Shown here piece by piece: positions 1-9,300 of a stretch of DNA of 64,000 nucleotides; the first letter of the stretch is position 1, and every line of letters begins with the position of its first letter. Made by a program: the position numbers and the translations under genes. The notes under the pieces were generated by a model that saw only the letters and a list, made by a program, of their open reading frames with translations, ran no database searches and was not told the origin of the DNA. Origin of the DNA: Liquorilactobacillus cacaonum DSM 21116 (GTDB lineage Bacteria; Bacillota; Bacilli; Lactobacillales; Lactobacillaceae); assembly GCF_001436735.1 (NCBI RefSeq), contig NZ_AYZE01000017.1, positions 79,931-143,930 on the forward strand, read 5' to 3'.

Positions 1-100
1 TATGTTGTTTTCAGCAGGACTAGTTGTTGTTATTTTATTAACAGATATCGTTTATGGAATTATTGACCCAAGGATTCGACTAAGTGGAAATGGAGATTAA
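1..100 (+). CDS. oppB: Oligopeptide ABC transporter permease OppB, C-terminal end only
   Basis: The frame that enters at base 2 runs to a TAA at 98-100 and encodes a hydrophobic helix followed by a short polar tail ending IDPRIRLSGNGD. This is the usual end of an OppB/DppB-type inner permease subunit (last membrane helix, then a cytoplasmic tail with DPR). The rest of the gene lies left of the window. It directly precedes and slightly overlaps the oppC reading frame, as expected in an opp operon. Identification rests on about 32 residues plus the context of oppC, oppD and oppF, so the family is likely but the exact subunit is inferred. Confidence 0.75.
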   Translation, partial: MLFSAGLVVVILLTDIVYGIIDPRIRLSGNGD

Positions 101-104
101 GCAG

Positions 105-1130
105 ATGGAAGAAAAAATTAAGTTAAGTCCAGATAGCTTCGAGGCTTTACCCAAAGCAGAAGAGTTAGATAATGAAAAAATTGCTGCTCCACCATTAACC
201 TTTGTTCAAGATGCTTGGCGCCGACTTAAGAAAAATAAAGGTGCGTTTATCTCACTTTGGATTATTGTTTTGATGATGATTATAGCTTTTGGCTCAACAC
301 CTTTTATTGATCATAATTCATTAGTCAAATCGTCACCAAATTATGCTAATTTACCAGCTAAAATCCCTGGGATTTCAATTAATGGGTTTAACGGCAAGTT
401 AAAAGTTTCTGGTCAATGGGTAGATGAGTACAAACAAAACAATATTCCTTCTGGTAAATATTTTGTTTTAGGAACTGATTATTTAGGAAGATCATTAGCG
501 CAAAGAATAATTTATGGAACAAAAATCTCTCTAATTGTAGCTTTAGTGGCGACCTTTTTTGATTTAACGATAGGTGTTGCTTATGGTATTATTTCCGGTT
601 GGAAAGGTGGGCGAGTTGATAATGTAATGCAGCGTATTATTGAAATCATCTCGTCGGTACCAAGTTTGGTTATTGTTGTTTTAATGTTGTTAGTTTTGAA
701 GCCTGGGATGACATCAATTATTGCAGCGATTGCGATTTCAAGTTGGACAACGATGGCAAGAATGATTCGTGCGGAAACGCTCCAGCTTAAATCACAGGAA
801 TATGTTTTAGCAGCACGTTCATTGGGTGAATCAGCTCCTAAAATTGCTTGGAAGCATTTGGTACCAAATCTTTCGAGTATAATAATAATTCAAACGATGT
901 ACACCATTCCAACAGCCATATTCTTTGAAGCATTCTTGAGCTTTATCGGTATTGGAATAAGTGCACCTCAAACCTCTTTAGGGGTGTTGTTAAATGATGG
1001 GCAAAAGAACTTTCAGTTTTTACCATATCAAATGTGGTATCCCGCAATTGTATTGTGTGTATTAATGATTGCCTTTAACTTGTTAGGTGATGGGTTACGT
1101 GATGCATTCGATCCAAAAACTAGAAGGTAG
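105..1130 (+). CDS. oppC: Oligopeptide ABC transporter permease OppC
   Basis: Second membrane subunit of a peptide importer, pairing with OppB to form the channel energised by OppD and OppF. About 341 residues. The N-terminal cytoplasmic stretch is followed by a helix near residues 46-68, an extracytoplasmic loop, the typical LGTDYLGR segment (about 122-129), further helices, and the EAA coupling loop (AARSLGESAP, from about 236) that contacts the ATPases. The start at ATG 105 is chosen because GGAG at 92-95 is well spaced; GTG 84 and ATG 90 are in-frame alternatives with weaker sites, so the start overlaps or abuts the end of oppB. Same operon as oppD, 8 bases downstream. Confidence 0.93.
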   Translation: MEEKIKLSPDSFEALPKAEELDNEKIAAPPLTFVQDAWRRLKKNKGAFISLWIIVLMMIIAFGSTPFIDHNSLVKSSPNYANLPAKIPGISINGFNGKLKVSGQWVDEYKQNNIPSGKYFVLGTDYLGRSLAQRIIYGTKISLIVALVATFFDLTIGVAYGIISGWKGGRVDNVMQRIIEIISSVPSLVIVVLMLLVLKPGMTSIIAAIAISSWTTMARMIRAETLQLKSQEYVLAARSLGESAPKIAWKHLVPNLSSIIIIQTMYTIPTAIFFEAFLSFIGIGISAPQTSLGVLLNDGQKNFQFLPYQMWYPAIVLCVLMIAFNLLGDGLRDAFDPKTRR

Positions 1131-1138
1131 GTGGCAAA

Positions 1139-2188
1139 ATGTCTGAAAGAATTTTAGATATAAAAAATTTAGAAATTAATTTCCATACTTATGCTGGCGA
1201 TGTCAAAGCCATCCGCGATGTAAGTTTTCATCTTGATAAAGGGGAAACACTTGCGATAGTTGGAGAGTCCGGGTCAGGAAAATCCGTTACAACGAAGAGT
1301 TTAATGGGCTTACTTGCTAATAATGCAGAAGTAGTTGGCGGATCAATTATGTACCACGACCAAGATATTTTGAAAAAATCTGAAAAAGAGATGCAAAGTA
1401 TTCGAGGTAAGGACATAGCAATGATTTTTCAAGATCCAATGACATCATTAGATCCAACTATGAAAATTGGGCAACAAATTGCTGAACCTTTGATAAAACA
1501 TAAAAAAATGGAAAAGAAAAAAGCATGGGCTCAGGCACTTGATATTTTGAAATTAGTTGGAATTGTTAATCCTGAAAAAAGAATTAATGAATATCCACAT
1601 CAATTTTCAGGTGGGATGCGTCAGCGTATTGTGATTGCAATTGCTTTGGTATGTTATCCAGAAGTTTTGATTGCTGATGAACCAACTACAGCGCTTGATG
1701 TAACTATTCAAGCACAAATTCTTGATTTGATGAAGGAACTTCAATCTAAAATTGAAACTTCGATTATATTCATCACGCATGATTTAGGTGTTGTTGCCGG
1801 TATGGCAGATAGAGTTGCTGTTATGTATGCAGGAAAAATTGTTGAATATGGAACTGTTGATGAAATATTCTATAACCCACAACATCCATATACATGGGGA
1901 TTATTGAATTCGATGCCAACTCTTTCAAGTACTTTACTAGAAGCAATCCCAGGTACTCCTCCAGATTTATTGGATCCACCAAAGGGCGATGCTTTTGCAG
2001 CTCGTAGTGCATATGCAATGAAGATTGATGTGGAAAAACAACCACCATTCTTTAAGGTTTCAGATACTCACTATGCTGCTACGTGGTTGCTACATCCAGA
2101 TGCACCAAAAGTGACACCACCAAGTGAAATTGTGCGTCGTCAAAAATTATTTTCACAGATGAACGCTAACAAGTCAGTTAGGGCCTAG
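1139..2188 (+). CDS. oppD: Oligopeptide ABC transporter ATP-binding protein OppD
   Basis: ATPase of the peptide importer, cytoplasmic, partner of OppF. 349 residues. Walker A GESGSGKS at 42-49, Q-loop Gln near 98, ABC signature FSGGM at 156-160 and Walker B LIADE at 177-181 are all intact, followed by the D-loop and a switch histidine (ITHDLG). The C-terminal part carries the oligopeptide/dipeptide-type extension (PGTPPDL and following), but the usual iron-sulfur cysteines of some OppD proteins are not seen. Ribosome site AGGTGG lies just before the ATG. It forms one transcription unit with oppC and oppF. Confidence 0.95.
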   Translation: MSERILDIKNLEINFHTYAGDVKAIRDVSFHLDKGETLAIVGESGSGKSVTTKSLMGLLANNAEVVGGSIMYHDQDILKKSEKEMQSIRGKDIAMIFQDPMTSLDPTMKIGQQIAEPLIKHKKMEKKKAWAQALDILKLVGIVNPEKRINEYPHQFSGGMRQRIVIAIALVCYPEVLIADEPTTALDVTIQAQILDLMKELQSKIETSIIFITHDLGVVAGMADRVAVMYAGKIVEYGTVDEIFYNPQHPYTWGLLNSMPTLSSTLLEAIPGTPPDLLDPPKGDAFAARSAYAMKIDVEKQPPFFKVSDTHYAATWLLHPDAPKVTPPSEIVRRQKLFSQMNANKSVRA

Positions 2189-2204
2189 GAAGGAAAGAGA
2201 ACCC

Positions 2205-3158
2205 ATGTCAGAAAACAAAAAGAAACTTTTAGAAGTTAAGCACCTTAAACAATATTTTAATGTGGGGAAATCTGATTTGGTCAAAGCTGTCGATGATGTT
2301 AGTTTCGATATTTATGAAGGTGAGACTTTTGGTCTAGTAGGTGAATCTGGTTCAGGTAAAACTACTACTGGTAGAAGTATTATCCATTTATATGAACCAA
2401 CAGATGGCGAGATTATTTTTGATGGACAAGACATTAACAAGTTAAAAACAAGAAGCGAAAAGCATGAGTTTAGACGTGAAATGCAAATGATTTTTCAAGA
2501 TCCATATGCATCTTTGAATCCGCGAATGAAAGTTATGGATATTGTGGCAGAGGGAATTGATATTCATCATTTGGCAAAAGATAATGCTGAAAGAAGTAAA
2601 ATGGTTGAAGACCTTCTTGAGATTGTTGGGTTGAATAAGGACCATTCTAGCCGATATCCACATGAATTTTCAGGTGGACAACGTCAAAGAATAGGGATTG
2701 CACGTGCATTAGCAGTACAGCCTAAATTCATTATTGCTGATGAACCAATTTCAGCTTTGGATGTTTCTATTCAAGCACAAGTTGTTAATTTATTGAAGGA
2801 CTTGCAACGTGAACAAGGATTGACATATTTGTTCATTGCCCATGACCTTTCAATGGTTAAGTACATCTCAGATCGAATTGGGGTTATGCATTATGGTAAA
2901 CTACTTGAAGTTGGAACTTCTGATGATGTGTATACTAAGCCATTGCATGATTACACAGCAAGTTTAATTTCAGCTGTCCCAGTTCCTGATCCTGAATTTG
3001 AAAGAAATCGTAAACAAATTGTATATGATGCTTCACAAGAAGTTGATGAAGAAAACAAGCCACGTAAGATGCATGAAATTACTCCAGGACATTTTGTACG
3101 ATGTTCTGAAGATGAAGTTGCAAAGTATAAAAAACGTGCTGCGAGTTACGAAAACTAA
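2205..3158 (+). CDS. oppF: Oligopeptide ABC transporter ATP-binding protein OppF
   Basis: Second ATPase of the peptide importer. 317 residues. Walker A GESGSGKT at 46-53, Q-loop in MIFQDP near 95-100, signature FSGGQ at 155-159, Walker B FIIADE at 175-180, and switch region AHDLS are present. The C-terminal extension contains the PxGHFVRC-like end found in OppF (HFVRCSEDE). Preceded by AGGAAAG upstream of ATG 2205 and only 16 bases after oppD. It is the last gene of the unit, which ends at the hairpin at 3196-3249. No substrate-binding protein gene (oppA) is in the window; it may lie upstream. Confidence 0.95.
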   Translation: MSENKKKLLEVKHLKQYFNVGKSDLVKAVDDVSFDIYEGETFGLVGESGSGKTTTGRSIIHLYEPTDGEIIFDGQDINKLKTRSEKHEFRREMQMIFQDPYASLNPRMKVMDIVAEGIDIHHLAKDNAERSKMVEDLLEIVGLNKDHSSRYPHEFSGGQRQRIGIARALAVQPKFIIADEPISALDVSIQAQVVNLLKDLQREQGLTYLFIAHDLSMVKYISDRIGVMHYGKLLEVGTSDDVYTKPLHDYTASLISAVPVPDPEFERNRKQIVYDASQEVDEENKPRKMHEITPGHFVRCSEDEVAKYKKRAASYEN

Positions 3159-3195
3159 CAATAACAATTTTAACGATATTATAATCTTTGTTTCT

Positions 3196-3249
3196 AAATA
3201 ATTAGGGGCTAAGTCAAAAGTAAAATTTTGACTTAGCCCCTAATTATTT
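3196..3249 (+). terminator. Strong hairpin terminator after opp operon
   Basis: Perfect 24-base inverted repeat (3196-3219 with 3226-3249) around a 6-base loop, with core GGGGCTAAGTC. A's flank the left arm and T's the right, so it can act in both directions, ending opp on the plus strand and possibly the phosphatase gene on the minus strand. A related hairpin with compensatory changes occurs at 51212-51251. Confidence 0.9.
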
Positions 3250-3347
3250 ATTTTTGCTAGAAATTACGGTATACCTAAAGTTTTATGTTTAGTAGTAAAG
3301 TGTTTCTGTTAAGTCTCAACTTCTTGTGATATTTGTCAAGTATGTTT

Positions 3348-4019
3348 CTAATAATTCATTTCATCGGTGTAATGATTGAAGTATTCAACTTCCACATCGT
3401 TATTTGAGACAATCATTTTTGTAACAGAGCCATTTTGTGGACTTAGCGAGACAATATCAATTTCAGGTGCGAAACGATGCACAATACTCCTGATAGTTGT
3501 ACCATGGCTGACGACTAATACTTCATCCCCATCTTTTTGGTGATTACGGATATATTCGAATCCTGAATTAACACGTGTCCAAAATTCATCATTATTTTCA
3601 GCATCATGGAAAGGATCGATTTCCTTCATGAAATCACGAGAATCTTCAATCGAATATTTAGAAATTATTTCACTAAATGAACGGCATCCTCTACTGGCAC
3701 CAACCATTAACCAAGCTTGTCCAGAATCGTTACCCTCAAAGTATCCATATCCTTGTTCTCTAAACTGTGGAAGAACTGTTGGTTCCAAAAGTGTGGCTGC
3801 ATTTTGATTTTCCTGCATAATAATATGGCAAGTATTCTTTGCACGTGAAGTATCACTATGGTAGATATTTGCAAAATGTTTTTTTGCAAGTCTCTTTCCA
3901 GCCTTGTGTGCATCAGCTATTCCTTTGTCTGTTAGTGGTGAATCGCACCAGCCTTGCATTCTATTATAGTGATTAAAAATGGTTTGCCCATGACGGACAA
4001 AATAAATTGTAAAAGTCAT
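3348..4019 (-). CDS. Histidine phosphatase family protein (phosphoglycerate mutase-like)
   Basis: Cytoplasmic phosphohydrolase of the branch-2/dPGM-like histidine phosphatase superfamily. 223 residues. The catalytic RHG motif is at residues 9-11 (YFVRHGQT), with His10 as the expected phospho-acceptor; the second conserved histidine is in VVSHGTTIRS near residue 172. An acidic residue in the middle region (FREQGYGYFEG) fits the general acid. A GGAGG site precedes the ATG. Members annotated GpmB or PhoE act on varied phosphate esters, so the substrate cannot be told. It stands alone on the minus strand, about 90 bases from the antiporter gene that lies upstream of it. Confidence 0.85.
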   Translation of the reverse strand: MTFTIYFVRHGQTIFNHYNRMQGWCDSPLTDKGIADAHKAGKRLAKKHFANIYHSDTSRAKNTCHIIMQENQNAATLLEPTVLPQFREQGYGYFEGNDSGQAWLMVGASRGCRSFSEIISKYSIEDSRDFMKEIDPFHDAENNDEFWTRVNSGFEYIRNHQKDGDEVLVVSHGTTIRSIVHRFAPEIDIVSLSPQNGSVTKMIVSNNDVEVEYFNHYTDEMNY

Positions 4020-4108
4020 TTTTTCCTCCTGAAGTATAACTATTTCTATTTTTGTATTCGTCTAATAGTATACAGATAGTTGAAATACTATAAAAGCCCT
4101 TTCTTAAA

Positions 4109-5968
4109 TTATGCATTCATTTTTTCAATCTGAGTTCTTATTTTTTGAACAGATTCAGGGTCACCTGTAAATATAATATGATCGTTTAATTCTAATTGAG
4201 TATCACCATGTGGTGCAATTGAGTGATGGTTTCTAAAAATCCGGCTAATAGTGATATTATCAATGAAGGTCAAATCTTTGATGCGCTTTTGCACAAAGTT
4301 ACGATTATGGACAATTACTTCATAGATGTGTGAATCACTTGAATTTAAGAAATTCAATGTTGATGGTGTTTCAATTAGAGAACGTAAAATTCCAATTGTA
4401 GCATCAAGAGAATTGAAGTACTCAATCCCCATTTTTTTCAAGTTGTTTCCCATGTCGTTCATGATGTCACGATTTTCAAAACGAGTGATGACACGGGGAG
4501 TCCCATATTCCTTAGCAAAAAGAGCTAAGTCGTAATTAATATGATAGTTTGAATAACCCAACAATAAGATATCAGTATCAAAAATCTGCTTTTCGGTTAA
4601 TAGTTTGGAATCTAAACTAGGTAATAACTGGGCATTTACCTCGGAATTATATGTGCGAAAGCTCTCTTTATCATCAGTGTAAAATGTAATATCATACCAA
4701 TTTGGTGAAAGTTGTTTAACTACGGATATCGTTAGTAGATTTAATCCGATTACATTAAGTTGCTTTTTCTCTTGCTTTTCAACTTTAGCTGAATATAATT
4801 TGTTAAAAATTAATGGTGAAATTATGCATGAAAGAATTGCAGCTAATAAAAATGCACCTGATTGTTGTGTGTTAATCGCTTTTAGTTCTTTTGCCACCTC
4901 TAATACTGCTAGAACAAGGGTAATAGTTGTGCTTGATAATACCGTCCCAGCGATATCATTACGTACATTGAAATTTTTTTTAAGTACGAAGAATATGCCA
5001 CTTTTTGCTAGGATGAAGCCAACTAAAAAAACAGGAATTAGTATCAGGGTTTCTGAATTTGAAAAAAGTGAAGGAATATTTAACTCTGCTCCTGTCATTA
5101 TGAAGAAAATAGGGATAAGAAAACCGTAGCCAATTGAGTCCAATTTGGCTCTTGTATCTTCTTCTGGTTCTAATAATTTAATAACGATACCGGCAACAAA
5201 GGCGCCAAGAATATTTTCAGCACCAACTCCTTGAGCAATCACTACTAGACAGAAAATCACAAAAAAGGCTAGGCGAATGTCGAGTTGTGTAGTTGATTTA
5301 TTAATTTTTTTGAAAAAGTCAAAGAAAGCTCGAAATCGCCTAAATAAAACTGCCGCTGCTAAGAATAATAAGGAAATTAGCCATAGGCTTTGAGCTCGTC
5401 CATCGAAAATTGATGCATAGGTGGTCAATTCTAACATTGGGATTACTTCACCTAGTACAGCAATCAGCAGTAAAACTTGACCGAATTCATTACTAAGTAA
5501 TTCTTTTTCTTTCAGAGCTGCAATTACAACACCGAGTGCAATTGTTGAAAAAAGAATTGAGGAGAGCCAAAAGTTTGAATATAAACCTGTGATTTTTAGG
5601 AAATATGCAAGTAAAGAGGAGATGATAACTACACTGACATAGGATAAGATTGCTATCTGCACGGGTGAACTTTTTTTGGATTCAAGTTCGGCTTTTCTTT
5701 TTTCAAAAGTATTTTGTGGGTTTTTATTTTTGGTAAATAATGAAAAATCGATTTCTAAGCCACTTAAAAAAAGAAGGTAAATGACACCAATTGTTGATAA
5801 TTGAGAAAGTAGCGATGTTTCAGAAACCAAATTTAATAAACTCTTTCCTAAAACTATGCCAACAATAATTTCAGCAACTGCAGTAGGCAAAGTTGATATT
5901 TTTAATTTTGCCAAGAGTAACGGTGTTACAAGTGAAGCAAATGCAACAATAATCAATGAAATATCCAT
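4109..5968 (-). CDS. Monovalent cation:proton antiporter, CPA2/KefB type with RCK-like C-terminus
   Basis: Membrane antiporter expected to exchange Na+ or K+ for protons. About 619 residues. The first ~390 residues hold around 12 hydrophobic helices, beginning ISLIIVAFASLVTPLLLAKL and including the family segment LFLSGLEIDF. A soluble C-terminal half follows, with a weak nucleotide-binding-like part and a TrkA-C-like end (HGDTQLELNDHIIFTGD). The start at ATG 5968 is preferred because GGGG lies upstream and homologues begin directly with the first helix; a longer in-frame start at 6055 would add 29 residues of unlike character. Ion specificity is not visible. Confidence 0.85.
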   Translation of the reverse strand: MDISLIIVAFASLVTPLLLAKLKISTLPTAVAEIIVGIVLGKSLLNLVSETSLLSQLSTIGVIYLLFLSGLEIDFSLFTKNKNPQNTFEKRKAELESKKSSPVQIAILSYVSVVIISSLLAYFLKITGLYSNFWLSSILFSTIALGVVIAALKEKELLSNEFGQVLLLIAVLGEVIPMLELTTYASIFDGRAQSLWLISLLFLAAAVLFRRFRAFFDFFKKINKSTTQLDIRLAFFVIFCLVVIAQGVGAENILGAFVAGIVIKLLEPEEDTRAKLDSIGYGFLIPIFFIMTGAELNIPSLFSNSETLILIPVFLVGFILAKSGIFFVLKKNFNVRNDIAGTVLSSTTITLVLAVLEVAKELKAINTQQSGAFLLAAILSCIISPLIFNKLYSAKVEKQEKKQLNVIGLNLLTISVVKQLSPNWYDITFYTDDKESFRTYNSEVNAQLLPSLDSKLLTEKQIFDTDILLLGYSNYHINYDLALFAKEYGTPRVITRFENRDIMNDMGNNLKKMGIEYFNSLDATIGILRSLIETPSTLNFLNSSDSHIYEVIVHNRNFVQKRIKDLTFIDNITISRIFRNHHSIAPHGDTQLELNDHIIFTGDPESVQKIRTQIEKMNA

Positions 5969-6049
5969 GATGTAAAAACCCCAATCTAATATTTGAAAAA
6001 TAATAAGTACGTTAATTAATGATACATAGTACTTCAACAATACACAAAT

Positions 6050-6102
6050 AAACACGCTTCACGATATAAGACAATAGGGTTTATATCATGAAGCGTGTTT
6101 TT
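6050..6102 (-). terminator. Bidirectional hairpin terminator between DedA and antiporter genes
   Basis: Inverted repeat of about 20 bases with one mismatch (6050-6069 with 6081-6100, core CACGCTTCA), flanked by an A-rich left side and T's on the right. It lies downstream of the DedA gene on the minus strand and separates it from the antiporter. Confidence 0.75.
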
Positions 6103-6133
6103 GAGTTTTATATTGTGATAAATTGTAAATAGT

Positions 6134-6775
6134 TTAAACAGCAGTTCTTTTCTTCATAAAGCGATAACAAGAAATTATTAAGCCAGGAACAACAGAAATC
6201 AAGCCAAAGGTTACAAGAATTATTGAAAAATTGTTTTGAACAAAGTCAAATTGACCAAAGAAATATCCAAGCGATGAACCCAAAAAGACCCAAAGTAAGA
6301 CACCAAGTAAGTTGTAGAAACAAAAACGTTTGTAATTCATCCGGGCACTACCAGAAATTAAAGGGATGAAAGTTCTGATCAAAGGGACAAAGCGCCCAAA
6401 CATAACAGTTTTACCGCCATGTTTATCGAAATAAGCTTGAGCTTTTGTAAGTTTATCTTCAGAGAGAAGTTTTTTGAAAAAAGGCAACTTATGAAGATTG
6501 CGGCCGATTTCATAATTAACAGTATCGCCAATTAATGCAGCAAAGAAGAATACTGGTATAAGAATTTTAATATCTAACGAGGAACCTGTAACTGCCGCCA
6601 AAGTGCTAGCAAAAAATACTAATGATTCTCCTGGAAGAAAAGCGAAAACTACCAATCCAGTTTCCATGAATATAAGAACAAAGATAGCTATATATATCCA
6701 TCCGCCTAATGTCTCAATTACCGGAATAAGATACAGTTGCAAATGTGCCAAAAAATATAATAGACTGCTAATCAA
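6134..6775 (-). CDS. DedA/SNARE-associated family membrane protein
   Basis: Integral membrane protein of the DedA superfamily, whose members are thought to translocate or recycle lipid carriers such as undecaprenyl phosphate. About 213 residues. It has the family signature region with FLPGESLVFFA, a re-entrant segment, GRFVPLIRTFIPLISG (the conserved basic motif), and a FFGQF stretch before the last helices. A TTG start at 6775 is chosen because AAAGGAAGTG sits just upstream; an ATG at 6808 has no visible ribosome site. A terminator follows at 6050-6102. Which lipid it moves cannot be told. Confidence 0.87.
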   Translation of the reverse strand: MISSLLYFLAHLQLYLIPVIETLGGWIYIAIFVLIFMETGLVVFAFLPGESLVFFASTLAAVTGSSLDIKILIPVFFFAALIGDTVNYEIGRNLHKLPFFKKLLSEDKLTKAQAYFDKHGGKTVMFGRFVPLIRTFIPLISGSARMNYKRFCFYNLLGVLLWVFLGSSLGYFFGQFDFVQNNFSIILVTFGLISVVPGLIISCYRFMKKRTAV

Positions 6776-6954
6776 GACATCACTTCCTTTACGAGTTGAG
6801 TTGTACATTATTTTATCGAAAATGATGGATAATTACTAGTGATTTACATAGGATTTACTTTTTTTTAACTAACACAAGATAACCTTAATTGTGACTATAG
6901 CTTAAAGGTGTTAAAATTGTATAACTAGGATTTTAGGCAATGGGGGGGAACTAA

Positions 6955-9243
6955 TTGAGTTCAGATATTAAAGCAAGTGAACAACAAAGAATGGATAATG
7001 TAGTCGATAAAATCAAAATTGCACAAGAAAAATATCAAAAAGATATTTCTAGTGCCAAGCAAGATTCTCAGGCAATTCGCGATGATTTTTCGAATAATTT
7101 ACGGATTAAAACTGAGTCTTATTCAGGAATATTTGAGACTGCAATGACTGTAAGACAACAGCAACAACTTTTGCAAGAACGTGAGAATAATTGGAAGCAA
7201 GCAACTAGGCGACTTGATGTATTGGCCAAATTAGAAAAGAAACCATATTTTGCACGGATTGATTTTAAAGAAAAAGGCGAACATAGGGAGTCTGTATACA
7301 TTGGACTGGGTTCATTTAGTGATCGCCCAGATAATTTCTTAATTTATGATTGGCGTGCACCAATTTCAAGTGTCTATTATGATGGTGGCTTAGGCAATGT
7401 TGCATATGAAACTCCTGATGGGACACAGACAGTCGATGTTTTATTGAAACGACAATTTTTGGTAGAAAATGCTACAATTCAGACTGTTTTTGATACAGAT
7501 GAGGCTGTGGGTGATCAGATGTTGCTAGATGTTTTAGATGATTCTTCTGACACAAAGATGAAGAGTATCGTAACAACAATTCAAAAAGAGCAAAATCAGA
7601 TTATCCGAGAAACAAAGGCACAACTGTTATTTGTGCAAGGTGCTGCCGGTTCGGGTAAAACGTCAGCAGTATTGCAAAGAATTGCATATTTATTGTATCG
7701 ATTTAGGGGTAATCTTACCTCAAGTCAGGTTATTTTGTTTTCACCCAACCAGTTATTCAATGATTATGTTGATCAGGTTTTGCCTGATTTAGGGGAACAA
7801 AATATGATTCAGATGACTTATTATCAATACGCTCAAAGACGACTCCCAAAGCTAAAAGTCGAGACACTACAGGAGAGATTTGAACGTATTAAATCTGAAG
7901 AAGAAAAGAAAATTCAATCTATAAAAGATAGTTTACGTTTTTTTAATGCGACGACTGTTTACGGAAATTTCCTTGAAAGAAGAGGAATGCGTTTCAAGGA
8001 TATCCGTTTTAGAGGAGAAGTCTTTTTTGAAAAAGAACACATTGAAGATATTTACTATAGTTTTAATGAAAACTATCATTTGAGAAATCGTCTTGAGGCT
8101 ACGAAAGAACGCCTGCTTAAACAACTTGGTCGCCGAGTTGATAAAGAGTCTAAAAAAGAATGGGTAGAAAAAGCAGTTCAAGAATCAAGCCCGGAGGAAT
8201 TAGCAAAGCTTTATGGCGATCGTGCACGCGATTTTGGAGATGGCGATGCAGAATTGTGCTTTTTGGCGAGACGTTATGTGACACAACAATATCGTCAAAT
8301 TCAGCGTGATATTCAGCATAATCGCTTTTTAAATATTAATGCGCAATACGTGCATTTTTTGACTAGTGCACCTGAACTTATGAATATTACAGATAAGCAG
8401 TTGCTAGCAAAATGGCAAAGTGGGATTGAAAATGTGATAATGATGCTTAAAAGTAAGAGGATGTTAATGGAAGACGTTAGCCCGTATCTATATTTGTATG
8501 ATTTGATTACTGGCAAGCGTGGTGAATTGGACATTCGGCATGTTTTTATTGATGAAATACAAGATTATACACCATATCAATTAGCATGTTTAAAAACAAG
8601 TTTCCCACGTGCACGTTTCACAGTTTTAGGTGATCTTAACCAAGCTATTTTTACTAAAAAAGAAAGCTATACTTTATTAGAAGAGCTGAGTAAACTCTTC
8701 CCTAAGGATGGGATTAAGGTTGTACAGCTGACCAAGTCGTACCGTTCAACCAAACAAATTACTGATTTTACGAAACAGGTTTTATTGAGTGGGGCTTCAG
8801 TTGAAGCTTTTGAACGGAAAGGGGAGTTACCCAGAGTTCAAGTCTTTGATGAAGAGGATAAAATGACGGAAAAAGTTGAGCAGCAATTACGTGAAAATGA
8901 TAAAGCAAGTTTTACTACGGCAATTATTGGCAAGACGTTAGCAGAATGTCAGAGATTAACGTTAAAATTACAGGAACAAGGGGTCAAGGTTACTCTCATT
9001 AAGACAGAGAATCAACGCTTAGCAGCTGGCAATATTGTTGTACCTGCATTTTTGGCTAAAGGATTGGAGTTTGATGCAGTAATTATGTGGGATGCTAGTG
9101 CAGTAAACTATCACGAAGAAGATGAAAGACAGCTAGTGTATACAATTTGTTCACGTGCAATGCATCGGTTGGATGTAATAGCAAGAACTAAATTATCACC
9201 ATTATTCGAGCGGGTTAACAAGGATTCTTATCAATTAGATTAA
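6955..9243 (+). CDS. helD: HelD-like RNA polymerase recycling helicase (UvrD/Rep superfamily 1)
   Basis: Cytoplasmic SF1 ATPase related to HelD, which binds RNA polymerase and helps release stalled or post-termination complexes. 762 residues. An N-terminal charged coiled coil (about 1-90) precedes the hallmark YDWRAPISSVYYD segment (131-143). Walker A GAAGSGKT is at 229-236, and Walker B is in VFIDEIQDYTPYQL. C-terminal helicase motifs include TKSYRSTKQI and FLAKGLEFDAVI. The TTG start at 6955 follows a GGGGGGGAA ribosome site. Length and architecture match the Firmicutes HelD family rather than PcrA or UvrD. It is monocistronic by spacing. Confidence 0.92.
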   Translation: MSSDIKASEQQRMDNVVDKIKIAQEKYQKDISSAKQDSQAIRDDFSNNLRIKTESYSGIFETAMTVRQQQQLLQERENNWKQATRRLDVLAKLEKKPYFARIDFKEKGEHRESVYIGLGSFSDRPDNFLIYDWRAPISSVYYDGGLGNVAYETPDGTQTVDVLLKRQFLVENATIQTVFDTDEAVGDQMLLDVLDDSSDTKMKSIVTTIQKEQNQIIRETKAQLLFVQGAAGSGKTSAVLQRIAYLLYRFRGNLTSSQVILFSPNQLFNDYVDQVLPDLGEQNMIQMTYYQYAQRRLPKLKVETLQERFERIKSEEEKKIQSIKDSLRFFNATTVYGNFLERRGMRFKDIRFRGEVFFEKEHIEDIYYSFNENYHLRNRLEATKERLLKQLGRRVDKESKKEWVEKAVQESSPEELAKLYGDRARDFGDGDAELCFLARRYVTQQYRQIQRDIQHNRFLNINAQYVHFLTSAPELMNITDKQLLAKWQSGIENVIMMLKSKRMLMEDVSPYLYLYDLITGKRGELDIRHVFIDEIQDYTPYQLACLKTSFPRARFTVLGDLNQAIFTKKESYTLLEELSKLFPKDGIKVVQLTKSYRSTKQITDFTKQVLLSGASVEAFERKGELPRVQVFDEEDKMTEKVEQQLRENDKASFTTAIIGKTLAECQRLTLKLQEQGVKVTLIKTENQRLAAGNIVVPAFLAKGLEFDAVIMWDASAVNYHEEDERQLVYTICSRAMHRLDVIARTKLSPLFERVNKDSYQLD

Positions 9244-9262
9244 TTTCGGCTGATTAAGATGC

Positions 9263-9268
9263 TATAAT
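9263..9268 (+). promoter_or_regulatory. Putative -10 box for coaA
   Basis: A consensus TATAAT lies 32 bases before the coaA ATG, in the short gap after helD. The -35 is not clear. This suggests coaA has its own promoter. Confidence 0.5.
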
Positions 9269-9300
9269 AGCCATAGTCTAAGTAAAACGTAGGAGTAGTA

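Noticed and set aside
4326..5129. Plus-strand open frames opposite the antiporter gene
   Set aside because: They have no ribosome sites, no family features and lie wholly antisense to a well-supported gene.
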